A stretch of 64,000 nt of DNA from Devosia sp. (GTDB lineage: Bacteria; Pseudomonadota; Alphaproteobacteria; Rhizobiales; Devosiaceae). Positions 43,460-51,214 of the stretch are shown here, piece after piece. The notes under the pieces were generated by a model. It searched no databases, was not told the origin of the DNA, and worked only from the letters and a program-made list of their open reading frames with translations. Each line of letters starts with the position of its first letter. Within the stretch, counting starts at the first letter, position 1. Where the stretch lies: contig CP051235.1 in the NCBI GenBank assembly GCA_017794705.1, forward strand, positions 559,010-623,009, read 5' to 3'. The translations under genes and the position numbers were made by a program.

Positions 43460-43876
43460 ATGAAGTATCTGCACACGATGGTGCGCGTCACCGACATTGA
43501 CGAAAGCCTGAAATTTTATTGCGACGGGCTGGGTCTGGAGGAAGTGCGGCGCACGGACAACGAGAAGGGCCGCTTCACTCTGGTGTTCCTCAAGGCGCCC
43601 GGCGACGAGGGCGGCGAGGTCGAACTCACCTACAACTGGGATCCCGAAGAGTATACGGGCGGCCGGAACTTCGGCCACCTCGCCTATCGGGTGAAGGATA
43701 TCTACGCGCTCTGTCAGCATCTCAGCGACATGGGCGTGACCATCAACCGGCCGCCGCGTGACGGGCACATGGCCTTCGTTCGTTCACCGGACGGGATTTC
43801 GGTCGAACTCATTCAGGATGGCACCCTGCCTCCGAAGGAACCCTGGGCATCGATGGGAAACACCGGCTCCTGGTAG
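43460..43876 (+). CDS. gloA: Lactoylglutathione lyase (glyoxalase I)
   Basis: 138-residue VOC-fold enzyme that isomerises the methylglyoxal-glutathione adduct. Metal ligands visible in LHTMVRV (His), VELTYNW (Glu), FGHLAYRV (His) and ISVELIQ (Glu). The ATG at 43460 has GAGAGG at 43448-43453 with proper spacing; the ATG at 43454 is too close to it. Ended by a clear terminator. Confidence 0.95.
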   Translation: MKYLHTMVRVTDIDESLKFYCDGLGLEEVRRTDNEKGRFTLVFLKAPGDEGGEVELTYNWDPEEYTGGRNFGHLAYRVKDIYALCQHLSDMGVTINRPPRDGHMAFVRSPDGISVELIQDGTLPPKEPWASMGNTGSW

Positions 43877-43904
43877 GTTTAACGGAAATTTCACCGTGTG
43901 ACTT

Positions 43905-43936
43905 AGCGGGCGGTTAGCCAACCGTCCGCTATTTTT
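43905..43936 (+). terminator. Rho-independent terminator after gloA
   Basis: AGCGGGCGGTT pairs (one G-T) with AACCGTCCGCT, followed by ATTTTT. Lies 28 bases past the gloA stop. Confidence 0.88.
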
Positions 43937-43992
43937 GTGGCTGTTGAAACAAATGCGACGGGCTTGTTCCCTGCGCAAATGGCACAGCCTTT

Positions 43993-44442
43993 ATGAAACA
44001 GCTCTCCCTCATTGTTGTCAGTCTCATGTTGCTCAGCGCCTGCGCGCCGCTGGCCATGTTTGCCTCGGGCAGCAGCAATTATGACAGCCGGCTGGGGGTC
44101 CAGGTGGCCAATGACAATGTCAACACGATCTGCCTTTCGCCTGCCCTCAGGCTGGCGATCTGGGAGTTCGAGGGGCACTTCCGCAAGAAGGTGGTGATGA
44201 CGTCGGGTTTCCGCTCGCCCTGGCACAATGCGGCGGTGGGTGGTGCTTCGGCTTCCTATCACATGCGCTGTCAGGCAGCCGACTTCTTCATTCCCGGCGT
44301 TCCGAAGCAGGAATTGATCCGCTACGCTATGAGCCTCAACATTGTCGGCGGGCTCGGCTGTTATCCTGGCCGGCAGTTCATACATATCGATGTGCGGCGC
44401 CGTCCCGCAGGCTATCAGCGGCCGGTGACCTGGGGCTGTTGA
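43993..44442 (+). CDS. Lipoprotein with M15 (D-Ala-D-Ala carboxypeptidase-like) peptidase domain
   Basis: 149 residues: signal peptide with lipobox (MLLSAC, Cys17), then an M15A/DUF882-like domain. Zinc-site segments are present: MTSGFRSPWHN, SYHMRCQAADFFI (His ... Asp) and FIHIDVRR (His). It probably trims peptidoglycan stem peptides from the outer membrane inner face. Single gene. Confidence 0.88.
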   Translation: MKQLSLIVVSLMLLSACAPLAMFASGSSNYDSRLGVQVANDNVNTICLSPALRLAIWEFEGHFRKKVVMTSGFRSPWHNAAVGGASASYHMRCQAADFFIPGVPKQELIRYAMSLNIVGGLGCYPGRQFIHIDVRRRPAGYQRPVTWGC

Positions 44443-44562
44443 GCGGGCAATTTCGGGCCGGTTCCTACCGATTTCGTCATGCGTCGAAAACAAGCTGAAA
44501 AATCGGGAAAATCGCGCTTGCGCTCAGTGGCTTCGATGCTTATACGGTGCGGCACGATCGCA

Positions 44563-44638
44563 GCGCCCATCGTCTAGCGGTCTAGGACGCCGCCCTTTCA
44601 CGGCGGAAACACGGGTTCGAGTCCCGTTGGGCGCGCCA
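44563..44638 (+). tRNA. tRNA-Glu (anticodon TTC)
   Basis: 76 bases: acceptor GCGCCCA with TGGGCGC, anticodon loop CTTTCAC within CCGCC/GGCGG, T-arm ACGGGTTCGAGTCCCGT, discriminator G, CCA encoded. Reads GAA. Confidence 0.97.
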
Positions 44639-44658
44639 TCGTAATTCGGGATGGAATC

Positions 44659-44683
44659 AACCGGAGACCTGCTCCGGTTTTTT
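44659..44683 (+). terminator. Rho-independent terminator between the two tRNA-Glu genes
   Basis: AACCGGAG (44659-44666) pairs with CTCCGGTT (44672-44679), then a run of T. It separates transcription of the first tRNA from the second. Confidence 0.9.
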
Positions 44684-44723
44684 GTTGACCGAACGCGCGG
44701 ACCGATTCAATGTCGCCGCCACC

Positions 44724-44799
44724 GCTCCCTTCGTCTAGCGGTCCAGGACGCCGCCCTCTCACGGCGGAAACACGGGTTCGAGTCCCGTAGGGAGCGCCA
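44724..44799 (+). tRNA. tRNA-Glu (anticodon CTC)
   Basis: 76 bases, nearly the same as the first tRNA-Glu except in the acceptor (GCTCCCT/AGGGAGC) and a few other positions, including the anticodon loop CTCTCAC. Discriminator G, CCA encoded. Reads GAG. Looks like a tandem duplicate. Confidence 0.97.
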
Positions 44800-44809
44800 T
44801 TTTTGCGAG

Positions 44810-44821
44810 CGGGACGGCCCG
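44810..44821 (+). promoter_or_regulatory. Mini-ykkC-like hairpin (single ACGG-loop) before the SMR gene
   Basis: CGGG-ACGG-CCCG: a 4-bp G/C stem with ACGG tetraloop, ending 7 bases before the AGGAGG of the SMR exporter gene. Guanidine-II riboswitches consist of two such hairpins with ACGR loops; only one is seen here. Confidence 0.3.
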
Positions 44822-44842
44822 GCCCATCAGGAGGGCCTCGTC

Positions 44843-45166
44843 GTGGCTTGGTTCTATCTTTTTTTAGCTGGTGTTCTGGAAATCGTCTGGGCGTTCTTCA
44901 TGAAGAAGTCATCTGGCTTCACGCTGCTGGTGCCCAGCGCCATCACTCTTGTCACGATGATTGCCAGTTTCGCCCTTCTTTCGGTGGCCATGCGATCCCT
45001 GCCGCTCGGCACCGCCTACACAATCTGGACGGGCATTGGCGCTGTTGGCGCGTTCACCATCGGCGTGGTTGTGCTTGGCGAAATGCTGACGCCCCTAAGG
45101 CTCGTCGCAGCGATCCTGATCGTGACAGGAATCGTGTTGATGAAGCTCTCAGGACCTTCCCCTTAG
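44843..45166 (+). CDS. gdx: Small multidrug-resistance family exporter, guanidinium (Gdx/SugE) subtype
   Basis: 107 residues, four membrane helices. The GTG start at 44843 has AGGAGG at 44829-44834. Key features: Glu in GVLEIVWAFFMKKS (helix 1, coupling residue), and WTGIGAVGAFTIGVVVLGE, the pattern of the Gdx subtype that exports guanidinium in exchange for protons, rather than EmrE-type drug pumps. Located 43 bases after tRNA-Glu. Confidence 0.9.
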   Translation: MAWFYLFLAGVLEIVWAFFMKKSSGFTLLVPSAITLVTMIASFALLSVAMRSLPLGTAYTIWTGIGAVGAFTIGVVVLGEMLTPLRLVAAILIVTGIVLMKLSGPSP

Positions 45167-45200
45167 GGGCGTCGGAATGACCCGGCGGCGGCAAAACGGC

Positions 45201-46454
45201 TTACGCCGGCCGCCGATACTGGTATATCCCCACATCTATAGCGCCTTCGGCGAAACCTGCCTCGCAGTAGCTGAGGTAGTAAACCCATTTGCGTTTGAAG
45301 CGTTCGTCGTAGCCCATGGGGGCGATGACCGGCCAGCGCTCGAGGAAACGCTCGCGCCACAGGCGCAGGGTCTTGGCGTAGGACTGGCGGAAGCACTCGG
45401 TCTTTTCAAGCACCAGGCCTACACTGTCGCCCATTTCCTGCATGGCCTGCTTGGTCAATAGCATGCCGCCGGGGAAAATGTAGCGCTGGATGAAGTCCGG
45501 ATTGGCCTTGTAGCCAGCGAAATCCTCTTCGCGAATGGTGATGGCCTGGATGGCCGCCGTTCCGCCGGGTTTGAGGCGGTCATGGACCGTCTGGAAATAG
45601 CGCGGCCAGTGTTCCTCGCCCACCGCCTCGATCATTTCGATCGAACAGACATGATCGAACTCGCCCTTGGTGTCTCGGTAGTCCTCGAAATGCAGCTGCA
45701 CCCGATTGTCCAGCCCCTGGCGCTGCATGCGCTCGGTGGCAAAGCGCAACTGTTCGGAAGACAGGGTGATGCCGTAAAGATTTGCCTCGTAGTCGCGCGC
45801 GACGGTTTCAGCCATGCCGCCCCAACCGCAGCCGATCTCAAGCACATTGCTGCCCGCGGTGATCCCTGCCATGTCGGCGACACGCTGATACTTGGCGCGC
45901 TGGGCTTCCTCCAGCGACTGGTCACCAGACTGGAACACCGCCGATGAATAAGTCATCGAGGGGTCGAGCCACTCGCCGTAGAAATCATTGCCGAGGTCAT
46001 AGTGTTCGGAAATGTTCCGCATCGACCCTTCGCGCGTGTTTGGGCGCGACAAATGATAGGCGAGGTCGTGAGCGGCCCGGCGGAAGAAGCCGGGGTTGGC
46101 CTCCTCGAACAGATCGCGGTTCTGCAGGAAAAAACGGAAGACTGCTGTCAGGTCGTCCATTTCCGTGTCGCCGTCCATGTAGGCGGCGGCGAAGCCCACC
46201 GTGCCGCGGCGCATGGACTGGCGCAGCACGTTGAAATTGTTGAGGCGTAACACGGCGTGCTGTCCGTCCAGCGGGTTGCCGATGGTGCGCGAGCGGCCAT
46301 TCGGAAAGATCACGGTTAGCGCACCGTGCTTGGGCTCGCCGATTAGTTTGACGCCAGCCCATTCCACCAATGCGGACATGGCGCGGGTGATCGGCCCGAC
46401 GCTTTGGCCAGACTGATCGTCTGTTCTGTCCTGGCTTGCCAAACGCTCGTTCAT
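45201..46454 (-). CDS. Cyclopropane-fatty-acid synthase-like SAM methyltransferase
   Basis: 417 residues. N-terminal lipid-interaction domain (1-120) and SAM-binding Rossmann fold with VLEIGCGWGGMAETVARDY; SSAVFQSGDQSLEEAQRAKY and the C-terminal FRQSYAKTLRLWRERFLERW match the Cfa family. It probably methylates or cyclopropanates membrane phospholipid acyl chains. Longer than E. coli Cfa by about 35 residues, mostly at the N-terminus. Confidence 0.92.
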   Translation of the reverse strand: MNERLASQDRTDDQSGQSVGPITRAMSALVEWAGVKLIGEPKHGALTVIFPNGRSRTIGNPLDGQHAVLRLNNFNVLRQSMRRGTVGFAAAYMDGDTEMDDLTAVFRFFLQNRDLFEEANPGFFRRAAHDLAYHLSRPNTREGSMRNISEHYDLGNDFYGEWLDPSMTYSSAVFQSGDQSLEEAQRAKYQRVADMAGITAGSNVLEIGCGWGGMAETVARDYEANLYGITLSSEQLRFATERMQRQGLDNRVQLHFEDYRDTKGEFDHVCSIEMIEAVGEEHWPRYFQTVHDRLKPGGTAAIQAITIREEDFAGYKANPDFIQRYIFPGGMLLTKQAMQEMGDSVGLVLEKTECFRQSYAKTLRLWRERFLERWPVIAPMGYDERFKRKWVYYLSYCEAGFAEGAIDVGIYQYRRPA

Positions 46455-46662
46455 TACCCTGTCCAGCCGCAGTTCTGGCCTGCAACACCTTGCGGCACTC
46501 TGCCCGGTTTTGCTGACAATTCAAACATATAGACCGAAAGCCGCCCCCTCCGCTTGGTGTGTCATATTAGCCGCGCCCGCTTCGGTTTCAAGTCTGTGGC
46601 GCTTTCCTGTTTGAGGGGCATTTGAGGCTGTTGCAGGGCGGACACGGCACGACGTTCGTGCG

Positions 46663-48474
46663 TCACCCCTCGTTGAGCGCCGGATCGGCGGCATCGATGA
46701 TGCGCAGTTGCACACGTTCACGCCCCTGCCAGTGATCCAGCGCCAGCGTGCCGCAAAAGTGCAGCGACTTTGACTTGTTGGTCTGCAGCAGCGCCTGCCC
46801 CAGGTTGGTCCCGGCGGCCCGGAAGGCGATGCCGTTCAATTTGGCTCCGTCGGCGCTCGCAAGGGTGCAGCGCACATGCCCACCCGCGCCAACGACGTCC
46901 GAAAAGGTCAGCCGGTGGCTGGGCAGCGCAAAAACCGGATTGGCATTGCCAGTGCCGAACGGCCCGGCGCGCTGGACTTCATGGACGAACTCCGGCGTCG
47001 CGGTGCGTACGGTGATGGCGGCGTCGATTGAAACGCCGGAACTGCGCCGCGCCGCGGTCACGGCCTCTCCCAACACTTCATTTAGGTGCGCCCGGAATGC
47101 GGCGATCTGGCTCTGGGTGACTGTGACACCCGCCGCCATGGCGTGCCCGCCGCCGCCGTCGATCAAACCTGTTTCACGCGCTTCAACGACGGCGCGGCCG
47201 AGGTCCACAGACGGCATGGAGCGGCCGGATCCGGACCCCGTGCCGTCCGGCTTCAGCGCAATGGCAAAGGCCGGCCGGTTGAAACGTTCGCGCAGGCGGG
47301 CGGCGACAAGGCCAACCACGCCGGGGTGCCAGTGCTCGGAGACCAGCACCAGTACTGACGGTCCCTCCCCGTCGCCAATTTCGGCTGTGGCCACTTCCAC
47401 CGCTTCGTCGACGGCTTCCTTTTCAATCTTCTGACGTTCGGCGTTGAGTTCATCCAGCCGCGCCGCCAACACCATGGCCTCATCTTCGGCGCGCGTGGTC
47501 AAAAGCTTGGTGCCCATCGCGGCGTCTCCGATCCGACCGCCGGCGTTGATGCGCGGCCCCAGCAGAAAGCCGAGATGATAGGGATTGATCGGGCCGTTGA
47601 TGCGCGCCGCGAGCGTGAGTGCCGCCAGACCCTTGTTTTGCCCCTGCCGCATAAGTTCGATGCCACGCTGCACGAAGGCGCGGTTCAACCCGGTCAGCGG
47701 CACCACGTCGCAGATTGTCGCCAGCGCCACCAGATCGATCATGGCCATCAGGTCCGGCAGTTCGGTCTGCCCTTGTTTGCGCAGTTCGCGGTTGGTGGCG
47801 ACCAGCACCATGAACGTCACTCCCGCCGCACATAACTGTCCAAGTCCGGATATATCGTCCGGCCGGTTGGGATTGACCACGGCTTCGGCCGGCGGCAGCC
47901 CGCCATCAGCGAGGTGATGGTCGATCACAAGCACGTCTGCGCCGCGGCTCTTGGCATGCGCAATCGGCTCGTGACTGACCGTACCGCAATCGAGGGTGAT
48001 GATCAGGCTGGCTCCGTTATCAATCAGCTTGTTCATGGCCGCGATATTGGGGCCGTATCCCTCAAAGATCCGGTCCGGAATGTGGCACTCCGGTTCGAGC
48101 CCGAATCCATTGAGATAGCGCGTCATCAGCGCGCACGAACTGGCCCCGTCCACATCATAGTCACCAAACAGTGCGATATTCTCGCCGCGCCGAATGGCCA
48201 CCGCGAGACATTCCGCGAGTGCGTCCATGCCGCTCAGCGTCGAGGGGTCCGGCATAAGGTCCCGTAAGGTGGGGTTGAGGAATGTGTCCACTGTCTCGGG
48301 CAGCACCCCCCGCCCCGCCAGAACGCGCGCCAGAATGTCGCTCAGCCCGTGCTGCTGGGCGATGGCGGCAGCGATGCGTTGGCCAGCTAGGTCCAGCCGG
48401 TCATTCCAGACCTTTCCGGAGACAGATCGGGAGACATTGAGAAAGGGATGCGGGCCGCTATCGGATGTCGGCAC
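46663..48474 (-). CDS. recJ: Single-strand DNA 5'-3' exonuclease RecJ
   Basis: 603 residues. DHH phosphoesterase motifs: FGDYDVDGASSCAL, LDCGT, VIDHHLADGG; DHHA1 domain with GGGGHAMAAGVTV; C-terminal OB fold ending in the LDHWQGRERVQLRIIDAA block. GTG start supported by AAGGAG 6 bases upstream. Works in recombination and mismatch repair. 39 bases downstream of glpX. Confidence 0.97.
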   Translation of the reverse strand: MPTSDSGPHPFLNVSRSVSGKVWNDRLDLAGQRIAAAIAQQHGLSDILARVLAGRGVLPETVDTFLNPTLRDLMPDPSTLSGMDALAECLAVAIRRGENIALFGDYDVDGASSCALMTRYLNGFGLEPECHIPDRIFEGYGPNIAAMNKLIDNGASLIITLDCGTVSHEPIAHAKSRGADVLVIDHHLADGGLPPAEAVVNPNRPDDISGLGQLCAAGVTFMVLVATNRELRKQGQTELPDLMAMIDLVALATICDVVPLTGLNRAFVQRGIELMRQGQNKGLAALTLAARINGPINPYHLGFLLGPRINAGGRIGDAAMGTKLLTTRAEDEAMVLAARLDELNAERQKIEKEAVDEAVEVATAEIGDGEGPSVLVLVSEHWHPGVVGLVAARLRERFNRPAFAIALKPDGTGSGSGRSMPSVDLGRAVVEARETGLIDGGGGHAMAAGVTVTQSQIAAFRAHLNEVLGEAVTAARRSSGVSIDAAITVRTATPEFVHEVQRAGPFGTGNANPVFALPSHRLTFSDVVGAGGHVRCTLASADGAKLNGIAFRAAGTNLGQALLQTNKSKSLHFCGTLALDHWQGRERVQLRIIDAADPALNEG

Positions 48475-48513
48475 GGCGGCTCCTTCATTCGGCCGGAAGT
48501 TGTGCGGACCAGA

Positions 48514-49497
48514 CTAGCGCGCGTGCCGGGCGGAAATCCAGCGCACCGCGCCGGACCAGGATTCCATGACGATGGTCGAGGTCGTCACGGTGCTGGCAGC
48601 AAACTTGACGCCCTGCACCAGCGTGCCATCGGTCACTCCGGTGGCAGCGAAAATGACGTCTCCGCTGGCCAGATCATTGGCGGAATAAACCTTGTTCCAG
48701 TCCTTGATGCCGGCCTCCGCCAGTTTGTCGGCGAGGTCAGGCCGGTCGGCGATGAACCGGGCCTGCATGAAACCGCCGAGACATTTGACCGCCGCTGCCG
48801 CCAGCACACCTTCCGGCGCACCGCCTGATCCCAGGTAAATGTCGACGCCGCTTTCCGCGGCGTTCGCCGCATGAATGACAGCCGCAATGTCGCCGTCGCG
48901 GATCAGCCGCACGGCCGCCCCGGCCTCCCGCAATTCTGCAATCAATTCGCCATGGCGCGGGCGATCCAGCACGCAAACGTTTATCTCGGAAACCGGCACG
49001 CCCTTTGCCCTGGCTAAAGACCGCACGTTGTCCGTTGCCGAATTGTCGAGATCGACGGTGCCCTCGGGATAGCCCGGGCCGATGGCGATCTTGTGCATAT
49101 AGAGTTGCGGGACCCGCATCAGTCCGCCCCGGCCGGATGCGGCGATGGCAACCAGCGAGTCGTTCTGCGCCTTGGCACAAAGAGTGGTGCCTTCCAGTGG
49201 ATCGACGGCGATGTCGATCTGGGCACCTTCTCCGCTGCCCACCTTCTGGTCGGCATAGAGCATCGGCGCTTCGCCGTGCGTGCCTTCGCCAATGATGATG
49301 CGTCCATCGATCTGCATCGAGTTGAGCGCATCCTGCATAGATTCGGCGGCAGCTTCGTCGGCGGCGCGTTCCTCGCCCTTGCCCCGCCAGTGCGCGGCGG
49401 CAACAGCGGCCTCCTCACTGGCGCGCACCAGTTGCAGCGTGACATTCCACCGGTCCTGCGCCTGCAGGGGCTGGTCTTTTCGCATCGCCTCAGTCAT
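48514..49497 (-). CDS. glpX: Class II fructose-1,6-bisphosphatase
   Basis: 327 residues. The metal/phosphate motif DPLEGTTLCAKAQNDSL is complete, with GSGGAPEGVLAAAA typical of GlpX. Gluconeogenic phosphatase, cytoplasmic. The ATG at 49497 follows GGGAGGA closely; an upstream in-frame start at 49548 adds an unrelated basic stretch. Lies between hom and recJ in a same-strand set. Confidence 0.95.
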   Translation of the reverse strand: MTEAMRKDQPLQAQDRWNVTLQLVRASEEAAVAAAHWRGKGEERAADEAAAESMQDALNSMQIDGRIIIGEGTHGEAPMLYADQKVGSGEGAQIDIAVDPLEGTTLCAKAQNDSLVAIAASGRGGLMRVPQLYMHKIAIGPGYPEGTVDLDNSATDNVRSLARAKGVPVSEINVCVLDRPRHGELIAELREAGAAVRLIRDGDIAAVIHAANAAESGVDIYLGSGGAPEGVLAAAAVKCLGGFMQARFIADRPDLADKLAEAGIKDWNKVYSANDLASGDVIFAATGVTDGTLVQGVKFAASTVTTSTIVMESWSGAVRWISARHAR

Positions 49498-49559
49498 CTG
49501 GTCCTCCCGTCGCCGCTTGGGCGTACCCCTGACCAGATTTTTGCGCAAGGTAGATGACG

Positions 49560-51068
49560 CTAGAAGGTCTCGATGCGGATGACCTGTGGAGAACCCGAAG
49601 TGAAGCCGTCGTCCGCCACCCGTGAAAGCGCTTCGCGCACCGAGGCTTCCAGTGTTTCGTCGGTGATCAACACCACCGTCCGGGTCTTTTCGCCATTGGT
49701 CACGTCAGCTTCTGCGACCAGATCAGGCCGCTGAATTACGCTTTCCAGAGAGATGGAACATTCCCCGAGCCGCGTGGTGATCGAGGCCAGTGCGCCGGGC
49801 ACGTCCCGCACCGACAGCCGGATGTAGTATCCGCCTTCATGCGAGCGTATCGGTGCCTTGCGGAACGGCAGCAGTTCAGCCGTCGGCACGCCCAGCGGCG
49901 GCACATTGTGACCCCGCGCGATATCAAGAATGTCCGCCAGCACCGAAGCCGCCGTTGCCGATCCTCCCGCGCCCGGCCCGGCCAGCACCAGTTCGGAGAC
50001 GTGGTCGGTTTCCAGCACCACAGCGTTCAACACATTGTCGACCATTGCGATGGCGCTCGATTTCGGGACCAGGGTGGGATGTATCCGCTGCTCGACGCCG
50101 TCGCCGGATCGGCGGGCGATGCCCAACAGCTTGATCTTGTAGCCAAGGTCCGCCGCTACCTTGATGTCAGCCTGGGTGATCGCGGTGATGCCTTCAACGA
50201 AGATGTCGTCAGCTGCGATCTCGTATTCAAAGCAGAGGCACGACAGGATGGCCAGCTTGTGCGCCGTGTCGAACCCTTCGATGTCGAAGGTCGGGTCGGC
50301 CTCCGCATAGCCCAGCGCCTGTGCATCCTTGAGACAATCGGCAAAGGAAATGTCCTCCTTTCCCATGCGGGTCAAAATGTAATTGCAGGTGCCGTTCATG
50401 ATGCCATAGACGCGCTCGACCGTGGCGGCACCCAGCCCCTCACGCAAAGTCTTGATCACCGGAATGCCGCCGGCCACCGCCGCCTCGAAACCGATATAGG
50501 CGCCGGTCTCCTCGGCCCTCCGGGCCAGTTCGACACCATGCTTGGCCAGTAGCGCCTTGTTGGCGGTGACCACAGGTTTTCCGGCATCCAATGCTGCACG
50601 CACAGCTGCCAGCGCCGGACCGTCCTCGCCGCCGATCAGTTCGACAAACAGGTCGACATTGTCGGCGCGGGCCAGTGCCACCGGATCGTCATGCCACTCG
50701 TAGCCCGAAATATCGATGCCGCGGTCCCGCGAGCGCGAACGGGCGGCGACTGAAGTCACCTGCAGCGTGCGGCCATGTTTGCGGGTCAGGTCACCACTGC
50801 CCTCGTCAAGCATCGCCACCAGCGCTGCACCTACCGTGCCGAGCCCTGCCACGCCGATCCTCAAAGGCGGCTGTTCCTGACGTTCGGGCACATTGTTCAT
50901 GGCCTCGACGATGCGCTGGCGGGTATCGGCCCGCGGCGCCCTGCCCTCACGCAGGTCAAAAACGAATTGCGGGTCGCCTGCAATCTCCCGGCCAAAGCGG
51001 GTTGCGGACCAGCTGCGGCGCAGAATGAAGTCCTCCACGGACTGTAGGAATTGGGCAGATTCATCCAT
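49560..51068 (-). CDS. hom: Homoserine dehydrogenase with an extra N-terminal domain
   Basis: 502 residues from the ATG at 51068. From about residue 68 it is a normal homoserine dehydrogenase: LRIGVAGLGTVGAALVAML (NAD), catalytic VYGIMNGTCNYILTRM and KLAILSC, and a C-terminal ACT domain (VRDVPGALASITTRLGECSI). Residues 1-56 are additional: a helical stretch with SATRFGREIAGDPQFVFDLR and EGRAPR, like small stand-alone proteins of alphaproteobacteria that resemble compact helix-turn-helix proteins. A TTG at 51080 is a possible earlier start; an ATG at 50900 would give the usual form without the extension. Key enzyme of threonine and methionine synthesis. Confidence 0.93.
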   Translation of the reverse strand: MDESAQFLQSVEDFILRRSWSATRFGREIAGDPQFVFDLREGRAPRADTRQRIVEAMNNVPERQEQPPLRIGVAGLGTVGAALVAMLDEGSGDLTRKHGRTLQVTSVAARSRSRDRGIDISGYEWHDDPVALARADNVDLFVELIGGEDGPALAAVRAALDAGKPVVTANKALLAKHGVELARRAEETGAYIGFEAAVAGGIPVIKTLREGLGAATVERVYGIMNGTCNYILTRMGKEDISFADCLKDAQALGYAEADPTFDIEGFDTAHKLAILSCLCFEYEIAADDIFVEGITAITQADIKVAADLGYKIKLLGIARRSGDGVEQRIHPTLVPKSSAIAMVDNVLNAVVLETDHVSELVLAGPGAGGSATAASVLADILDIARGHNVPPLGVPTAELLPFRKAPIRSHEGGYYIRLSVRDVPGALASITTRLGECSISLESVIQRPDLVAEADVTNGEKTRTVVLITDETLEASVREALSRVADDGFTSGSPQVIRIETF

Positions 51069-51108
51069 GACGACACACAAACTCGGACAGAATTACACGA
51101 TGGCTGCC

Positions 51109-51145
51109 GTTAGACTGGGAATTTTCCTATAGGTCAATAGGAAAA
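51109..51145 (-). promoter_or_regulatory. Candidate hom promoter with dyad over the -35 box
   Basis: On the minus strand TTGACC (complement of 51132-51137) and TCTAAC (complement of 51109-51114) are 17 bases apart, about 40 bases before the hom ATG. The -35 box is framed by a perfect 8-bp inverted repeat, TTTTCCTA (51122-51129) and TAGGAAAA (51138-51145), which could be an operator. Confidence 0.5.
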
Positions 51146-51167
51146 CTTTGGCGTTGGCACATTGAAA

Positions 51168-51187
51168 CGGCGGCCCGTGAGCCGCCG
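51168..51187 (-). terminator. Hairpin after the aminotransferase gene
   Basis: CGGCGGC (51168-51174) pairs with GCCGCCG (51181-51187), 6-base loop, 27 bases past the aminotransferase stop. Only a short T-rich stretch follows on the minus strand, so termination may be weak. Confidence 0.5.
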
Positions 51188-51214
51188 CCTCATTGCAAAC
51201 CAATGTTGCCCGGG

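Noticed and set aside
46647..46661. Hairpin just after recJ as a terminator
   Set aside because: Only a 6-bp stem and no T-run on the minus strand.
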